A DNA stretch of 34,514 nucleotides, from positions 1 through 34,514 of the forward strand of contig JAFBAM010000104.1 of assembly GCA_019247755.1 (NCBI GenBank). The letters are read 5' to 3'. Shown here one piece after another: positions 8,491 to 14,787 of the stretch. A model generated the notes under the pieces. It ran no database searches. It was given only the letters and a program-made list of their open reading frames with translations, and had not been told where the DNA came from. Position 1 is the first letter of the stretch; every line of letters starts with the position of its first letter. A program made the position numbers and the translations under genes. Source of the DNA: Sphingomonas sp. (GTDB lineage: Bacteria; Pseudomonadota; Alphaproteobacteria; Sphingomonadales; Sphingomonadaceae).

Positions 8491-9462
8491 TCAGTTCACT
8501 TTCACTTTGAAGGTCACGGTACGGCTGGCGCCGGCAGCGACATTGCCGAGGCGAACGACGACATTGCCGCCGACGACCTCTCCCTGGTCGCCGTCCGCGG
8601 CGTCGGTTAGCGAGGTCCCGCCGAGATCGAGGGTGCCGGGTTGGTAAGTCGTTCCGACCGGCGCGGAATCGGTGAGAGTAAGGTTGGCGATGCTTCCCGA
8701 CCCGGTGACGGAGGCGACCAGCGTGTAGGTGATGGTCGAGCCCGGCACGTGCGTCGTACCGCCGAACGGGTCGCTGACGGCCGCGCTCTTGGCCAGCCCG
8801 ACGAGCGCCGCCGAGACCCGGTAGAATCCCTTGTCCTGCGCGCTCGCGCCAGTGGAGCCGACGACGGCGTCGCCGCCGCCCTGGCCCTGGCCCGTGAAGA
8901 CTGTTCCGGCCGTCCCGGTGCCGGTCATCGCGGCGGCGACGAGATCGACTTCGCCGCGCTGGCCGTCGGTTGCCGCCGCCGGGATGGTTGAGAGCAGGAA
9001 AACGGTGACCGACGCGTCGGCGGCGAGCAGCGGATCATTCGCGCCCGCGACATAAACGGTATCGACGCCCGGATCGTAGCTACCGTTACCGTTGGTATCG
9101 AGCACGATTGACGTGGTCGTCGGGTCGAAATCGTCACCCGTGATATTGTCGCGTGCGGTGAGTTTGAACGCCTCCGGCCCATTGCCCGCGTTGGTGACTT
9201 TGAAGACGAGGACCTGCTTGGTTGCGCCCGGCGACACGATCACGTCGCTTGCGCTGAGCGTCGCGACAGAAACGTCGAGGATCTCGTCGACCTTGACCGA
9301 GACACTGTTTGAATCGACACTTCCGCTTCCTCCGTTCGGGAGGTCGTAGGTCGCCTTGGCGATATTGGTGATGAGAGTGCCGGCAGGCGTCTTCGCCGCC
9401 ATGACCGGCGCCAAAGGTGCGACCAGAGCCGCAATCCCAACAATCCAACCGAGCTTTTTCAC
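8491..9462 (-). CDS. exported DUF11-like repeat protein (first gene of operon)
   Basis: About 323 residues. The frame opens at a TTG at 9501, but the GTG at 9462 gives a clean signal peptide (MKKLGWIVGIAALVAPLAPVMAA), so that start is preferred. The mature N-terminus reads GTLITNIAKATYDLPNGGSG, then VDSNSVSVKVDEILDVSV. Next come a VTNAGNG domain with a Ca-binding-like loop (DTNGNGSYDPGVD) and a C-terminal DUF11-type sandwich (PGSTITYTLVASVTGSGS). The order of parts matches the protein at 6899-7954. As the first gene of the minus-strand cluster it should lie next to the operon promoter in the divergent intergenic region up to about 9630. Confidence 0.8.
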   Translation of the reverse strand: MKKLGWIVGIAALVAPLAPVMAAKTPAGTLITNIAKATYDLPNGGSGSVDSNSVSVKVDEILDVSVATLSASDVIVSPGATKQVLVFKVTNAGNGPEAFKLTARDNITGDDFDPTTTSIVLDTNGNGSYDPGVDTVYVAGANDPLLAADASVTVFLLSTIPAAATDGQRGEVDLVAAAMTGTGTAGTVFTGQGQGGGDAVVGSTGASAQDKGFYRVSAALVGLAKSAAVSDPFGGTTHVPGSTITYTLVASVTGSGSIANLTLTDSAPVGTTYQPGTLDLGGTSLTDAADGDQGEVVGGNVVVRLGNVAAGASRTVTFKVKVN

Positions 9463-9580
9463 TATAAGCCATCTTTGATTCAGATGGCCCTTTCTCTCCA
9501 AAATGGGTTAATTTTTTACTGACCGTTAGTCTTTCGTGCGCGGCCGAGGAGTTTCGTTCACTCTCATAGGCGTTTCTTAA

Positions 9581-9599
9581 TGCATCTCATGCAGATGCA
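9581..9599. promoter_or_regulatory. 19-bp palindrome in a divergent intergenic region
   Basis: TGCATCT (9581-9587) and AGATGCA (9593-9599) are perfect inverted arms around CATGC. The site lies between the DUF11 operon start (9462) and the preferred start of the plus-strand gene (9631). That is a plausible place for an operator controlling either or both directions. No binding protein can be named. Confidence 0.4.
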
Positions 9600-9630
9600 G
9601 CCCGCGCAGCCGCAGCATCAGGGTGATAAA

Positions 9631-10200
9631 ATGCGTGCAACTCAGTGCCGACCTGAATTCTATATTCGGATTGATTTTATTGAATCCCTGGGCTGGGCGA
9701 CGGTTGCTCGGGAGCATCTCGCGGTCGCCCTCGACGTTCTGGTCGTTGCGGTGTCGCGAACCCTGGAACATGATGTGGTATGCGATCGCAACTCTTTCGA
9801 AGGAAACGCCAACTACTTGTTCACGATACCTGCTGCATGCGGATTGCGTCTCGCTTGGGCAGTCGAGGCACGCGCGATCGGGCGGACCGCTCGGCAGCTT
9901 GAGGAAGACTACCGATGTGCCGCTCGTGGCGTCCTCTACTCGCGCGGGGGAGGCGATCTTGAGAGCCTCATGCGAGAGCTCATTGAAAAGGCAGGAGGTC
10001 CACGCGCGAGCTTGAACATGACTCCGCGAAGGATAGACCAGCTTGCGGCAAGTATGAGGCAGGTTGCGCGGCGTGCTTCCGAGCTCGCCCACCTTATCTT
10101 TCTATCGAACGAGCCCTCTCAACCAATAAACCTCAAGCGATCCAGAGGGCCGGGATTGGGAGTCGAACCGCGCCGCGCCCCGATCACCATTCACGGCTGA
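9631..10200 (+). CDS. hypothetical helical protein
   Basis: A 189-residue protein I do not recognise. The frame extends back to 9580, but the ATG at 9631 has AGGGTGA 7 nt upstream and leaves the palindrome at 9581 outside the gene, so it is preferred. Codon choice is G/C-rich in third positions, supporting real coding. The protein is predominantly helical with two amphipathic or hydrophobic helices (EHLAVALDVLVVAVSRTLEH; IPAACGLRLAWAVEARAIG). A long charged helix near the end contains RIDQLAASMRQVARRASEL. There is no signal peptide. It is divergent from the DUF11 operon and just upstream of a DUF4402 gene. Its role is unknown. Confidence 0.55.
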   Translation: MRATQCRPEFYIRIDFIESLGWATVAREHLAVALDVLVVAVSRTLEHDVVCDRNSFEGNANYLFTIPAACGLRLAWAVEARAIGRTARQLEEDYRCAARGVLYSRGGGDLESLMRELIEKAGGPRASLNMTPRRIDQLAASMRQVARRASELAHLIFLSNEPSQPINLKRSRGPGLGVEPRRAPITIHG

Positions 10201-10302
10201 ATGAAACCATAAACAACAACGAGTTGGCAGGCTTTGGAATTCTGGCGAATAGCCGGTCCGTGGTTGACGGGTTTTTAAGCATCTTTCGATACCAGAGAGG
10301 TC

Positions 10303-10815
10303 ATGCCGAGGCTGCTGAAATCATGGGGCGTGGCGGCCCTGGCGTTGGGCCAGTTGGCTTTCCCCGCCAGTGCCGCTCCGCCGTCAGCTGCGTCGGGCGC
10401 AAGCCTCACGCTCGCAAAGCCCGTGTCCATCGTGAAAACGGCAGATCTCGATTTTGGATCTCTCACGGTAACAAGCGGAGGAACAGCAGTCGTTGACCCA
10501 AACACGAGCCAGCTTTCGGTGACTGGCGGCGTGGTCAGGATTGGAGGATCGGCGCAGCCGGCCCGATTCGAAGTCTCGGCGTCTCGCCTGGCGCTCATCG
10601 TCATCAGGGTGCCTGATACTCCCATAACACTGACACGGATCGGCGGCACCGAACAGATGACTGTCTCGAACTGGACCCTGAATCGGTTCTTCTTGACCCT
10701 GATCGATCAAGCCACGCCCATTCAGTTTGCTGTGGGGGGAACACTCAATGTCGCTGCAAACCAGGTCGAGGGAACGTACCAGGGCACCTTTCCTGTCACC
10801 GTCGACTATTTTTGA
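10303..10815 (+). CDS. DUF4402 domain exported protein
   Basis: A 170-residue protein with a signal peptide (cleavage after FPASA) and one DUF4402 domain. Family marks are I-V-KTADLDFGSL near residue 47, a G-rich central strand (VTGGVVRIGGSAQPARFEV) and the C-terminal block FAVGGTLNVAANQVEGTYQG followed by FPVTVDYF. DUF4402 proteins are secreted beta-rich proteins common in sphingomonads and often resemble fimbrial subunits. No chaperone or usher gene is visible here. AGAGG lies 3 nt before the ATG. A lipoprotein gene follows 7 nt downstream, so the two are probably co-transcribed. Confidence 0.85.
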   Translation: MPRLLKSWGVAALALGQLAFPASAAPPSAASGASLTLAKPVSIVKTADLDFGSLTVTSGGTAVVDPNTSQLSVTGGVVRIGGSAQPARFEVSASRLALIVIRVPDTPITLTRIGGTEQMTVSNWTLNRFFLTLIDQATPIQFAVGGTLNVAANQVEGTYQGTFPVTVDYF

Positions 10816-10822
10816 GGTAATT

Positions 10823-11074
10823 ATGCGATACAGACTGCTGAACTTGGGGTTAGTCATCGCCTCACTGGGGGCATGCGGCGACCGCGACCAGCGAAGTTGC
10901 GCGGCCGACCGGATGCATCAAATCAGAGAGCTTACCGCGTCTGGCAAAATGGGTACGGATACTAAAGCTGCAACAGCGCGTATCGGAGCGATCTGCGGGA
11001 GCCAGGCTCACAGATTACCGGGATCAGCGCAAATACCTCGAACGACAGTGCGAGAGGTCAGAAATCGTCGCTAG
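10823..11074 (+). CDS. small lipoprotein, possibly frameshifted
   Basis: An 83-residue product with a lipoprotein signal: MRYRLLNLGLVIASLGACGD has a lipobox LGAC with the lipidated Cys at residue 18. GAGG lies 5 nt before the ATG. The mature part is short, polar and Cys-containing. The last 25 or so residues look unlike natural sequence. From about 11000 the next frame (+1) reads smoothly as TDYRDQRKYLERQCERSEIV and continues to a TGA at 11133-11135. This suggests a frameshift or sequencing error that would make the true protein about 20 residues longer. The function is unknown; it is presumably anchored in the envelope. Confidence 0.6.
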   Translation: MRYRLLNLGLVIASLGACGDRDQRSCAADRMHQIRELTASGKMGTDTKAATARIGAICGSQAHRLPGSAQIPRTTVREVRNRR

Positions 11075-11192
11075 GCGCCAAGATGATGCGAGCATTGAAA
11101 TCTGTGACTCGGGAGCCGGGCTGCCCGGCTCATGACGCCATTGAACGCATTTAGGCGCCAACTGAGAAGCACTTCAGTTCCTTGGCCCAACA

Positions 11193-11693
11193 TCATTGAT
11201 AGTCGGCCGTAACGGTCCAGGTGCCAGTATAAATTCCATCGGGGGTGGTCGAGGCAACGCTCACGGACGCGCCAAGGGAGACGTCCAGCGGCCCCGCGGT
11301 GAGGGTCACCGTTTGTGAAGTCGAGCTCGGCGTGACTGCTAGGGTGGAAGGCCCGGTGAGATTGAATCCCGGTGATGTTAGGGTCACGTTGGCATTGGCT
11401 GTTCCGACCAACCGGAATTTGGCCGACTTGGGGGACCCGCTGCAGGTTATCTTTCCCGTGCCAGAGCCGCACGTGACGGCCCCAGCCGTGCTCACCGTGA
11501 CGGTCTCGCCCGTGAAAGCTCCGGCGCCTAATATAACCGTCCCGAAGTCCAGATCCTGAATCTTGGTGATCGTCAGAGGCTTGTATATGCGGGCGGTTCC
11601 GGTCGCCTGCGCCGTTGGTGACACCGCGAGAGCCGGGCTGGCGACCAGGACGAAGGACGCGAATGCCGCTGTACGCCAAGCCCTGCCCAACAT
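11193..11693 (-). CDS. DUF4402 domain exported protein
   Basis: A 166-residue exported protein with a signal peptide (MLGRAWRTAAFASFVLVASPALA) and a DUF4402 domain. The domain shows ITKIQDLDFGTVILGAG, a middle block CSGSPKSAKFRLVG, and the C-terminal pattern SVASTTPDGIYTGTWTVTADYQ split over the usual last two strands. GGAG lies 5 nt before the ATG, supporting this start. It is convergent with the other DUF4402 gene and lipoprotein. The two DUF4402 proteins share architecture but little sequence beyond the family motifs. It is probably a secreted surface or pilus-like subunit. Confidence 0.85.
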   Translation of the reverse strand: MLGRAWRTAAFASFVLVASPALAVSPTAQATGTARIYKPLTITKIQDLDFGTVILGAGAFTGETVTVSTAGAVTCGSGTGKITCSGSPKSAKFRLVGTANANVTLTSPGFNLTGPSTLAVTPSSTSQTVTLTAGPLDVSLGASVSVASTTPDGIYTGTWTVTADYQ

Positions 11694-11746
11694 CGTTCTC
11701 CAGTTTTTTGCCGAACACTGCGATCGACTTTTGTGGTTGCGATCAC

Positions 11747-11790
11747 GTTAACCAGAAGCCTTTGAGATCTGGTTCCGCTTCATGGTTAAC
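11747..11790. promoter_or_regulatory. nested inverted repeats upstream of a DUF4402 gene
   Basis: GTTAACC (11747-11753) pairs with GGTTAAC (11784-11790). Inside them AACCAGA (11750-11756) pairs with TCTGGTT (11768-11774). The cluster lies 54-97 bp upstream of the minus-strand DUF4402 start, where promoter and operator elements are expected. The regulator is unknown. Confidence 0.35.
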
Positions 11791-11898
11791 GCGCTCTTAG
11801 GGTTTTCAGGGCACTCAACCCTGAACGAATGACGTTTGATGAAGCGTAGCATAGCGGCCGCTAACTGGCCGGTAAGATTGTCATGGTAGCTCGGACCG

Positions 11899-12105
11899 GT
11901 GAGCAAGCCTCTCCCTACCAAAATTGCCTTTGGGACTCAGCCGCCTTCTCGGATACGCCGGGACCCACCGCCGGCTTTGCCCCAGCGCAAGGCATTGCAG
12001 CCCTTTCCTACGGAGCGCGAAGTATTGACCGTGGTCGTAGGAGTGATCTTGTTCGCCGTGGCGATTTCCATGATCACTTTCGGGCTGAGCGCGATCAGCA
12101 GCTAG
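11899..12105 (+). CDS. small single-pass membrane protein
   Basis: A 68-residue frame starting at GTG. It has a basic, Pro-rich N-terminal half (RIRRDPPPALPQRKALQPFP) followed by one transmembrane helix (EVLTVVVGVILFAVAISMITFG) near the C-terminus. No family is recognised. The layout, a soluble N-terminus and a C-terminal membrane anchor, resembles the 42-residue protein at 12861. The ribosome binding site is weak. It lies between the DUF4402 and PilZ genes. Confidence 0.45.
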   Translation: MSKPLPTKIAFGTQPPSRIRRDPPPALPQRKALQPFPTEREVLTVVVGVILFAVAISMITFGLSAISS

Positions 12106-12402
12106 CTTTTAGAGGGTGGTTTTCAGCCCGAGCTGAGGCTCAAGCCACACGAGCTTGGTGGCGCGCTACCGAGGCGTTCGGCGTTCTGAGGAGGTCGAGG
12201 CCCGCCCTTTGTCGCGCAACAGCGGCCGGGCCTCTGTCGCGGTCTTAGCCCCCAACCTATGAAAAAAACATTAAGTGCCCGCCAGACTGGCGATGGTTCT
12301 GTGGTCGCTCCGGCCAGTCCTAGGAATGGCGTCGCGTGGCCCAGGCTTCGTCTCTTGTAGTGCGCGAGTGCGGCCCCACAGTCCGGGTGGCCAAGGTGCA
12401 AA
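12106..12402. other. intergenic stretch with one GC hairpin
   Basis: No convincing gene is present. GAGGCCCG (12197-12204) and CGGGCCTC (12227-12234) form an 8-bp stem without a T-tract. A 33-codon frame beginning MKKTLSARQTGDG at 12258 has no ribosome binding site and is not supported. Confidence 0.4.
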
Positions 12403-12741
12403 TCAGCTGTGACCGGGAATAGGGTTGTCCGATTCTTCGAATTGCAGCCCAGCGGAGCCGGGAAGCGACCAGCGAATCTGTGCCAATGTGCAGTTGCCAC
12501 CGGCCGTCTCAAGCCGAACTCGCTGGCCAATCGGCAGAGAGCCCTCGCAGGCAACTTTGCAGCCCTCAGAGTTGATGTCGATGATCATCACTGCCAGACG
12601 GCTTCCATCCTGCAAAGCAATTACCCCAGGATATGAGATGGGACTGCGGTGGTCACGTTCGATCCGCTCGGGCACGACCCTCTCCGACGATGGAAGGCCG
12701 TCCATAGCCCGCCGGCGACTTGTGAACGACAAGATTCTCAC
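12403..12741 (-). CDS. PilZ domain protein
   Basis: A 112-residue single-domain PilZ protein, the class of receptors that bind cyclic di-GMP. The binding signature is visible: an R-rich stretch RIERDHR near residue 26, then about 25 residues later DINSEGCKV, matching the (D/N)xSxxG motif. The rest of the barrel follows (LPIGQRVRLETAGG..AQIRWSLPGSAGLQF). The start is uncertain between the GTG at 12741 and the ATG at 12705. Neither has a good ribosome binding site, and both leave the domain intact. A 17-bp palindrome lies immediately upstream of the GTG. It is a close paralogue of the protein at 13603-13974. Confidence 0.8.
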   Translation of the reverse strand: MRILSFTSRRRAMDGLPSSERVVPERIERDHRSPISYPGVIALQDGSRLAVMIIDINSEGCKVACEGSLPIGQRVRLETAGGNCTLAQIRWSLPGSAGLQFEESDNPIPGHS

Positions 12742-12743
12742 CT

Positions 12744-12760
12744 GGTTGAATTCTTCAACC
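12744..12760. promoter_or_regulatory. 17-bp palindrome upstream of a PilZ gene
   Basis: GGTTGAA and TTCAACC are perfect inverted 7-bp arms around TTC, 3 nt upstream of the GTG candidate start of the PilZ gene. This is a likely operator or a start-occluding hairpin. If the ATG at 12705 is used it lies in the leader. Confidence 0.4.
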
Positions 12761-12860
12761 CAATCGAGGTGGCGACTGGGCCCGGGCTTGTTCGTAAGCA
12801 GCGGCCGCGGTCGTTCGGTGAATAACGGAATATTTAAGCGGGCCTGTTAAAGGGATAGGA

Positions 12861-12989
12861 ATGGGAAAGGGCTCGCAACAATATCATTGGGCTCCGGTCG
12901 TGGATCAGCGCCGCGCCAAGTTCCCCTTTACCTTGCTCTTGTGCCTTGCAACCATACTGACTTTCATCGTCGTATTCGTTGTCAGATAA
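12861..12989 (+). CDS. 42-residue single-pass membrane protein
   Basis: The short frame MGKGSQQYHWAPVVDQRRAK is followed by one strongly hydrophobic helix (FPFTLLLCLATILTFIVVFV) and ends VR. AGGGATAGGA directly precedes the ATG, a good ribosome binding site. It is a basic, cytoplasmic-N, membrane-anchored micro-protein. It lies between two PilZ genes and opposite the DRR-repeat micro-protein. No family is recognised. Confidence 0.6.
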   Translation: MGKGSQQYHWAPVVDQRRAKFPFTLLLCLATILTFIVVFVVR

Positions 12990-13022
12990 TCGGCCGAAGG
13001 TGAGGATGGGGTCTGCTTGGGC

Positions 13023-13169
13023 TCACGCACGGCGATCGCTCTCACGGCGTTCCCTCCGGCGTTTATCCTCTGTTTCCGGTCGTGCTCGGTCGTCTTGCCT
13101 TCGATCTGTTTGTCGCCGGTCAGGTCCTGAGCGCTGGATCAGATGCTCGTCCTTATCTGGCTTCTTCAT
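13023..13169 (-). CDS. 48-residue Arg/Asp repeat micro-protein
   Basis: An ATG with AAAGGA 9 nt upstream opens a 48-codon frame. The product is extremely charged and contains repeated DRR/ERR units (PDRRQTDRRQDDRA; KRRRERRESDRRA). There is no hydrophobic segment and no Cys. The composition suggests an intrinsically disordered or nucleic-acid-binding peptide. Similar RRxxDRR strings occur at the N-terminus of some PilZ proteins, and PilZ genes flank it on both sides, but any link is inference. Confidence 0.5.
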   Translation of the reverse strand: MKKPDKDEHLIQRSGPDRRQTDRRQDDRARPETEDKRRRERRESDRRA

Positions 13170-13453
13170 CAGTCGGGGTCCTTTGCGTCTAAGTCAGCAG
13201 GCGTCGCTGACATCTGGGCTAGCGTCGCGTCGCCTGCATCGAATTTGCGAAACGAACACACTCTGGCTGTACCCATAGAAGTCCATTTCGCGCGAGGAGA
13301 TCATCGAAGCCACGCCCGAACTAGGATACGCTGGTCGGATGGGAACTTGAGTGAGGCCCGCGCTACCCCAGCCTCGCCGATACGGGAAGGGTCATCGCGA
13401 GCCTCACCTAAGCCCTATCATCGCACGGCGATCGCTTCGAGTTAACTCTGGTC
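13170..13453. other. intergenic stretch, no gene seen
   Basis: The plus-strand frames here are Arg/Ser-rich, lack ribosome binding sites and read as chance translations. Nothing else is recognised before the stress-type promoter at 13454. Confidence 0.4.
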
Positions 13454-13478
13454 GGAACTAATACACTCGCACAAAGTT
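13454..13478 (+). promoter_or_regulatory. EcfG-type (general stress response) promoter
   Basis: GGAAC (13454-13458), a 17-nt spacer, then GTT (13476-13478). This fits the GGAAC-N16/17-cGTT consensus of the alphaproteobacterial general stress sigma factor EcfG. No coding frame follows it before the terminator at 13535-13566, so it appears to drive a short non-coding transcript. Confidence 0.5.
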
Positions 13479-13485
13479 TACCCGC

Positions 13486-13566
13486 TGCATCGTGTAGCCC
13501 CTAATCCTGCTTGATGCGCAGGTGACAGTAATAAGGCGGTTGAAGCTCCCTTCAGCCGCCTTTTTT
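13486..13566 (+). ncRNA. candidate stress-induced small RNA
   Basis: A predicted transcript of about 80 nt between the EcfG-type promoter and a strong intrinsic terminator. It contains a small internal hairpin (CCTGC..GCAGG, about 13506-13522), a single-stranded stretch (GTGACAGTAATAA), then the terminator stem. The 5' end is inferred from promoter spacing. No protein frame of useful length is present. No known RNA family is recognised. Confidence 0.5.
13535..13566 (+). terminator. Rho-independent terminator
   Basis: GGCGGTTGAAG-CTCC-CTTCAGCCGCC forms an 11-bp stem (one G-U pair) with a 4-nt loop, followed by six T residues at 13561-13566. It has the classical form on the plus strand, although no upstream plus-strand protein gene needs it. 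Confidence 0.85.
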
Positions 13567-13602
13567 CATGGTTAGTCTTAATAGACGCCGCGCTCTGTCG
13601 CG

Positions 13603-13974
13603 CTAGAAACTATCCTTCAGGACCAAGCTCGCAATCCCCTCGAATGACCAGCGAACCTCGGCGGCGACTTCCTCGTTTCCGGCCTTGAGGATCACTGCTT
13701 CACCTATTGGCAACACCTCAGAGCATTGCACCTTGCATCCACTAATCGATACATCTTCTATTCGCACGTAGATGGCTCGACCATTTGGTAAGAGCAGTTG
13801 GGCGGATGAATCATGATTACCGTTGATTCGTGTCAAGCGCATCTCCTGCCCGTTGAGGAGGGCAAAGTCTGAGGGCCTCCGGCCCAGCAGCCGTGCGGCT
13901 GCGTGCTGATTGGGCTTTTGTCGTGGGGCGTCTGCCTTTTGCACCCGCGTCGTGGAAGAGCAACTGTGTGTCAA
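13603..13974 (-). CDS. PilZ domain protein (degenerate R motif)
   Basis: Up to 123 residues, with a PilZ-like domain in the C-terminal two thirds: VSISGCKV matches (D/N)xSxxG, followed by LPIGEAVILKAG and AEVRWSFEGIASLVL. The upstream arginine motif is weak (MRLTR), so c-di-GMP binding is less certain than for its paralogue at 12403-12741, with which it shares GCKVxC, LPIG and RWS blocks at the same spacing. The frame opens with TTG at 13974. A GTG at 13944 is also possible, and no ribosome binding site decides it. It is divergent from the double-PilZ gene, about 110 bp away. Confidence 0.7.
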   Translation of the reverse strand: MTHSCSSTTRVQKADAPRQKPNQHAAARLLGRRPSDFALLNGQEMRLTRINGNHDSSAQLLLPNGRAIYVRIEDVSISGCKVQCSEVLPIGEAVILKAGNEEVAAEVRWSFEGIASLVLKDSF

Positions 13975-14085
13975 ACAGCCGTCTCGCTCCCGCCCAGCGG
14001 GGGGTCGTAGCGAGCGACGGAGTATTAAATAGCTATTCAGAGGTTCGCATTATCCTAGCCGAAGTTCTTGAGGTGCGACCGCAAC

Positions 14086-14703
14086 ATGAAATCGAGTTCT
14101 GAGAAACACAGTATGGACGACGTCGTCTCGAGTGGCGGCGCTGCTGCTGCTCAGCCCGCGCGTGACGAGCGCCGCATGGTCGAGCTCTCCGGCTACCTAC
14201 TTCGACCAACCAAGGAGATCGTAGATATCAAGATCGTCGACCTCTCCTACGATGGGTGCGCAGTCACTACTACCGTCCCGCTTAAGCCTGGTGAAGTCGT
14301 AAGACTGAGCGTGCTTGGCCGAAGCGCTACTAGCGCGGTCGTCCGGTGGTATTCCGGGCGGAGATCGGGACTCCAATTCGAGGATAATCAAAAGGGACGG
14401 GTTTATAGGCCGCGTAGCTCCGACCGGCGGCAGGTCGAAACACAGGCCCTTCTTCGTCGCGCGGGCCGCTTGGCTTTTCCGGTCAGAGTCTTCGACATGA
14501 CATTGTCCGGTTGCCGATGCGAGTTCGTGGACCGCCCTCTCATCGACGAGCGGGTCTGGATTAAGCTCGATAACTTGGCTTCTTTAGAGGCCACCATATG
14601 CTGGATTGAGCAATCAATGGCCGGCCTGACTTATCAGACCCCGTTGCACCCGGCAGTGTTCGAAATGCTAATGTTGCGGCTTCGCCCAGCGGATCGAACC
14701 TAG
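14086..14703 (+). CDS. tandem PilZ-PilZ protein
   Basis: A 205-residue protein with two PilZ-like domains. Domain 1 (about 25-105) has DERRMVELSGY, VDLSYDGCAV and VVRWYSGRRSGLQFED. Domain 2 (about 115-200) has RRAGRLAFPVRVFDMTLSGCRCEF and ICWIEQSMAGL. The first has the clearer DxSxxG and the second has DMTLSG. Arginine motifs precede each (RDERR; SSDRRQVETQALLRRAGR). The frame opens at a TTG at 14068, but the ATG at 14086 with GAGG 12 nt upstream is preferred. It is probably a cytoplasmic c-di-GMP effector. Tandem PilZ proteins may bind or dimerise differently from single-domain ones. Confidence 0.75.
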   Translation: MKSSSEKHSMDDVVSSGGAAAAQPARDERRMVELSGYLLRPTKEIVDIKIVDLSYDGCAVTTTVPLKPGEVVRLSVLGRSATSAVVRWYSGRRSGLQFEDNQKGRVYRPRSSDRRQVETQALLRRAGRLAFPVRVFDMTLSGCRCEFVDRPLIDERVWIKLDNLASLEATICWIEQSMAGLTYQTPLHPAVFEMLMLRLRPADRT

Positions 14704-14787
14704 AAGCGCGACGTCCGAGATCCGAAGATTGGACCCAAATGCGGGCATTCATCGGGCAGTGTGTGTCGCCTACGCAAGCTCGCGCAA

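Noticed and set aside
9577-10092. 171-codon minus-strand frame opposite the 9631 gene
   Set aside because: Codon-position GC and the ribosome binding site favour the plus strand; the minus translation has no recognisable features.
10141-10175. tRNA-like string GGGATTGGGAGTCGAACCGCG
   Set aside because: It resembles the T-arm region of a minus-strand tRNA, but no acceptor, anticodon or D arm can be folded around it, and it lies in the 3' end of a coding frame.
12258-12359. 33-codon frame MKKTLSARQTGDG...
   Set aside because: No ribosome binding site, no hydrophobic or repeated pattern, and too short to support.
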